Part shown: positions 22,759-25,899 of the stretch, one piece after another
Layout: every line of letters starts with the position of its first letter
Position numbering within the stretch: position 1 is the first letter of the stretch
Assembly (NCBI GenBank): GCA_014728955.1
Contig: WJKT01000048.1
Location: 1 to 25,899, forward strand
DNA: 25,899 nucleotides
Direction of reading: 5' to 3'
DNA from: Candidatus Peregrinibacteria bacterium
Lineage (GTDB): Bacteria > Patescibacteriota > Gracilibacteria > UBA1369 > PNNO01
Notes under the pieces: model-generated
What the model was told of the DNA's origin: nothing
Database searches by the model: none
The model's input: the letters and a program-made list of their open reading frames with translations, nothing else
Program-made: the position numbers and the translations under genes

Positions 22759-25700
22759 TTAATTTTTTGCTATATCAGCTTCCGTTTCAGCTTCTGAAAG
22801 TTCGGCTGCGGCGGTTTCGGAAAGGTTTACTTTTCCGCTTTTCTCACCGTCTTCTTCTTTGTTGACCATTTCTTTGCTCATTTTTTTGGCAACTTCAGGG
22901 TCAACTTCTTCTCTGTTTTCCGGATCTTCATCAAGATCTTTACTTTCTTCCTTTTTCTTTTCAGCAAGAGAATATGTGGCTTCCTTTTCTTCCTTTGTTG
23001 GCTCCTGTTCTCGTCCAAGATCAACACTTAAACAGAGACTTTGCAATTCTTTTACCAAGACGTTGAAACTTTCCGGTGTGCGCGGCTTACGTATAGAGTC
23101 TCCCTTGACGATAGATTCATATGCTTTTGCTCTACCATATACATCATCAGACTTGATAGTGAGCATTTCTTGGAGGGTGTGAGATGCACCGTATGCTTCC
23201 AGTGCCCATACCTCCATTTCTCCGAAACGCTGTCCTCCGTGTTGCGCCTTACCTCCAAGAGGTTGTTGCGTTACAAGAGAGTATGGTCCAACACTTCGTG
23301 CATGGATTTTATCTTCAATAAGATGACTAAGCTTCATAATATAGGTGATACCAACCGTAGTTTTATGGTCAAACAGTTCACCTGTTCGTCCATCATACAA
23401 TTGAATCTTTCCATCTTCCGGCAATCCCGCTTCTTTGAGTGATTCGGTAATTTGCTCGGTTGTTACACCGTTTAATGCCGGCGTTGCGACATTAATATTA
23501 AGTTTTGACGCGGCCCATCCCAAATGTGTTTCAAGTATCTGTCCTATATTCATACGACTTGATACACCGAGCGGGTTGAGAATAATATCAACCGGCGTTC
23601 CGTCCGGTAAGAACGGCATATCTTCTTGAGGAACAATATTTGAGATAACACCTTTATTTCCGTGACGACCGGCAACTTTATCACCGATTGAAATCTTTCT
23701 TGTTTGTGCCACGTTTACTTTAATTTGTTTATTAACTCCCGTTGGTAATTCATCACCGTTTTTTCGTGTAAAGATTTGTACACCCACAACTTTTCCTCCT
23801 TCTCCACCGGGAAGACGAAGGGAAGTGTCTTTTACGTCTCGCGCTTTATCACCGAAAATAGCTCGTAATAAACGTTCTTCGGCGGTAAGCTCGGTTTCTC
23901 CTTTTGGAGTGATCTTCCCAACCAAAATATCTCCTTCACGAACGTGAGCACCAATACGGACAATGCCGTCTGCATCAAGATCTTTCAGCCTGTTTTCACC
24001 CACATTTGGTATATCCCGGGTGACTATTTCAGGACCGAGTTTTGTATCTCGAACATCAATGGTAAATGTTTCGATATGAATTGAATCATACACGCTGTCC
24101 CGTACAAGACGATCAGAAATAATAACCGCATCCTCAAAGTTATATCCTTGCCATGCCATATAGGCTACAAGAAGATTTTGTCCGAGAGCGAGTTCGCCGC
24201 CTTGTGTTGAGGCTCCGTCAGCCAGTACGTCACCGGCTTTCACTTTATCTCCTTTATTAACAACAGCACGTTGATGGAGTGAGGTGGCCTGATTTGAACG
24301 TTCATATACATTAAGTGTGTACGTTGCTTTTTTACCGTTTTTGTAAATAACGGTGATTTCGCTTGCATCAACATATGAAACGGTTCCGTCGTCTTCTGCA
24401 GTAATGACTTGTCCGGAACTTTTTGCGGCAACTTCTTCCATTCCCGTTCCGACGACAGGGGCGTGCGGTTTAATAAGGGAAACAGCTTGTCGTTGCATGT
24501 TAGACCCCATCGATGCACGAGTATTATCATCATGCTCAAGGAAAGGAATGAGCGATGTCGTTACTGAAATAATTTGTTTGGGTGAGACATCTATATGTGT
24601 TACGTCATCTACATGTGCAAGTACCGGTTCGCTGTTTCGTCTCGATGCGTTACGTGTATTAACAATTTCACCGGTTTCATCTTCGATAATGGTATTTGCC
24701 TGAGCGATAGTATATTGCTTCTCTTCATCAGCATCCACATAATGAATATTATTTGTTGCATAGGCTCGTACCGGCACTTCTTTAAGCTTAAGTTTTGCAA
24801 TTTCTTTCGCCTTCTTTTCAGTAATTTTTTTGCCCGCTTTTACGATCACCTTTTTACCTGAAGTTGCAATATCTTCCGCAGCGATTCGTCCTGTTAATTC
24901 TTTTACTTTGTTCGGAACAGTATGCTCCACTTTTTTAAACGGTGTTTCAATAAAACCATATTCATTAACACGTCCGTATGAGGCCAAATGAACAACCAGA
25001 CCGATGTTTGGTCCTTCAGGTGTTGCAATCGGACATATACGTCCGTAATGGGAGGTATGTACGTCACGAACATCAAATGATGCACGTTCACGTGAAAGCC
25101 CTCCGGGTCCCATAGCAGAAAGACGTCTCTTATGAGCAAGCTCAGCTAGTGGATTGGTTTGATCCATAAACTGAGAAAGTTGTGAGCTTGCAAAAAACTC
25201 GCGAAGAGATGCCGTAATAGGTCGAGAATTGATAAGTTGTGTTGGTGTAACCGTATCCAAATCCATAACGGTCATACGATCTTTTGCAATTCTATCCGTT
25301 CGCAATAGTCCAACTCTAAATTTATTCTGAACCAATTCTCCAACGGCTCGAACACGTCGATTACTTAAGTGATCAATATCATCCGGCTCCAATTCCTTAT
25401 TATTAAGACGAATCAAATATTTAAGAATATGTACAAGATCCTCTATTTGAAAAGTATGATATTCTTTGGTATTTGGAGTGTCTAATTTAAAGCGTTTGTT
25501 TAATTTGTAACGAGCAACCGGCCCCATATCATATTTTCTGTAATCAAAGAACATTGACTGAATAAGGGCTTTTGCATTTTCCGGTGTCGCCAAATCACCG
25601 GGACGAATTTTTTTATAAATGCTTTGATACGCTTCGTCTACGGTTTTTGCCGAGTCTTTATCAAGCGTATTTAGAATATAATCATGCTCAATATCAACAA

Positions 25701-25899
25701 TGACATCTTTAAATAATTTGAGAATGTCTTTGTCTTTTTCATAGCCGAATACACGGAGAAGTGCAGTTATAGGAATTTTACGTTTTCTGTCTATCTTAAC
25801 AGTAATAACTCCTTTTTTGTCGGTTTCGATTTCCAGCCATGCTCCTCGTTTTGGGATGATTTTTGCGCTGTGCATTCCCGGTGCGGATTTATTGATTGA
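22759..25899 (-). CDS. rpoB: RNA polymerase beta subunit (5' end outside window)
   Basis: The frame is open to the right edge, so the first roughly 100-150 residues are missing; an ATG at 25875 is internal, since the preceding codons (SINKSAPG) continue the family sequence into HSAKIIPKRGAWLE. Of 1046 visible residues, key regions are the rifampicin cluster FFASSQLSQFMDQTNPLAEL and HKRRLSAMGPGGLSRERA (about 25110-25190), the CPIATPEGPNIGLV segment, NFEDAVIISDRLVRDSVY, the GDKVAGRHGNKGVIS block and the C-terminal GGKAQHGGQRFGEMEVWALE. After the usual end (KELQSLCLSVDL) comes an 85-residue E/K/D/S-rich tail encoded by 22762-23016, longer than in most beta subunits. Confidence 0.98.
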   Translation of the reverse strand, partial: SINKSAPGMHSAKIIPKRGAWLEIETDKKGVITVKIDRKRKIPITALLRVFGYEKDKDILKLFKDVIVDIEHDYILNTLDKDSAKTVDEAYQSIYKKIRPGDLATPENAKALIQSMFFDYRKYDMGPVARYKLNKRFKLDTPNTKEYHTFQIEDLVHILKYLIRLNNKELEPDDIDHLSNRRVRAVGELVQNKFRVGLLRTDRIAKDRMTVMDLDTVTPTQLINSRPITASLREFFASSQLSQFMDQTNPLAELAHKRRLSAMGPGGLSRERASFDVRDVHTSHYGRICPIATPEGPNIGLVVHLASYGRVNEYGFIETPFKKVEHTVPNKVKELTGRIAAEDIATSGKKVIVKAGKKITEKKAKEIAKLKLKEVPVRAYATNNIHYVDADEEKQYTIAQANTIIEDETGEIVNTRNASRRNSEPVLAHVDDVTHIDVSPKQIISVTTSLIPFLEHDDNTRASMGSNMQRQAVSLIKPHAPVVGTGMEEVAAKSSGQVITAEDDGTVSYVDASEITVIYKNGKKATYTLNVYERSNQATSLHQRAVVNKGDKVKAGDVLADGASTQGGELALGQNLLVAYMAWQGYNFEDAVIISDRLVRDSVYDSIHIETFTIDVRDTKLGPEIVTRDIPNVGENRLKDLDADGIVRIGAHVREGDILVGKITPKGETELTAEERLLRAIFGDKARDVKDTSLRLPGGEGGKVVGVQIFTRKNGDELPTGVNKQIKVNVAQTRKISIGDKVAGRHGNKGVISNIVPQEDMPFLPDGTPVDIILNPLGVSSRMNIGQILETHLGWAASKLNINVATPALNGVTTEQITESLKEAGLPEDGKIQLYDGRTGELFDHKTTVGITYIMKLSHLIEDKIHARSVGPYSLVTQQPLGGKAQHGGQRFGEMEVWALEAYGASHTLQEMLTIKSDDVYGRAKAYESIVKGDSIRKPRTPESFNVLVKELQSLCLSVDLGREQEPTKEEKEATYSLAEKKKEESKDLDEDPENREEVDPEVAKKMSKEMVNKEEDGEKSGKVNLSETAAAELSEAETEADIAKN

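Noticed and set aside
25873..25875. ATG 25875 as the rpoB start
   Set aside because: The frame continues upstream to the window edge with family-like residues, and beta proteins have over 100 residues before this point.

Overview
The window is the core translation and transcription gene cluster of a bacterium, read almost entirely on the minus strand. From right to left it runs rpoB (5' end cut off by the window edge), ssb, a CaCA-type cation exchanger, rpoC, rpsL, rpsG, then fusA, tuf, rpsJ, and after two inserted genes the S10/spc ribosomal protein string rplC-D-W-B, rpsS, rplV, rpsC, rplP, rpmC, rpsQ, rplN, rplX, rplE, rpsN (zinc type), rpsH, rplF and the first 22 codons of a probable rplR. 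The DNA is AT-rich, intergenic gaps are a few to about 30 nt, nearly every stop is TAA, and almost no gene has a Shine-Dalgarno sequence. The genetic code is standard: rplC ends in TGA and no long gene needs TGA read as sense. Together with the extended zinc-type S14, this suggests a Patescibacteria/CPR lineage that is not a UGA-recoding one. That placement is an inference; no 16S rRNA is present.

The ancestral order rpoBC-str-S10-spc is kept but has been opened at three places. (1) ssb and a Na+/Ca2+-exchanger-like gene sit between rpoB and rpoC. (2) A plus-strand block sits between rpsG and fusA: a small, GC-rich, structured transcription unit with a 32-codon ORF, then a secreted SLH plus beta-propeller protein. 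(3) A plus-strand SanA/YdcF-like gene and a minus-strand basic protein of unknown function sit between rpsJ and rplC.

The insertions match visible regulatory punctuation. Minus-strand sigma70-like promoters lie upstream of fusA, rpsJ, the unknown gene and rplC, with a weaker candidate for tuf. Terminators follow tuf, the unknown gene (overlapping the rplC promoter), the small plus-strand unit, and the convergent pair propeller gene/rpsG. rpsJ and rplC both have structured 5' leaders of about 100-150 nt that could be ribosomal-protein autoregulatory RNAs.

The most unusual item is the region 13302-13572. It has its own TTGACA/CATAAT promoter, a perfect 9-bp hairpin directly in front of a strong AAAGGAG ribosome binding site (the only one in the window), a 32-codon hydrophobic ORF at 57% GC holding a perfect 8-bp hairpin, and a strong terminator. 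It looks like an independent small transcription unit, either a membrane micropeptide or a structured RNA. I saw no tRNA, rRNA, CRISPR array, insertion sequence or long repeat.
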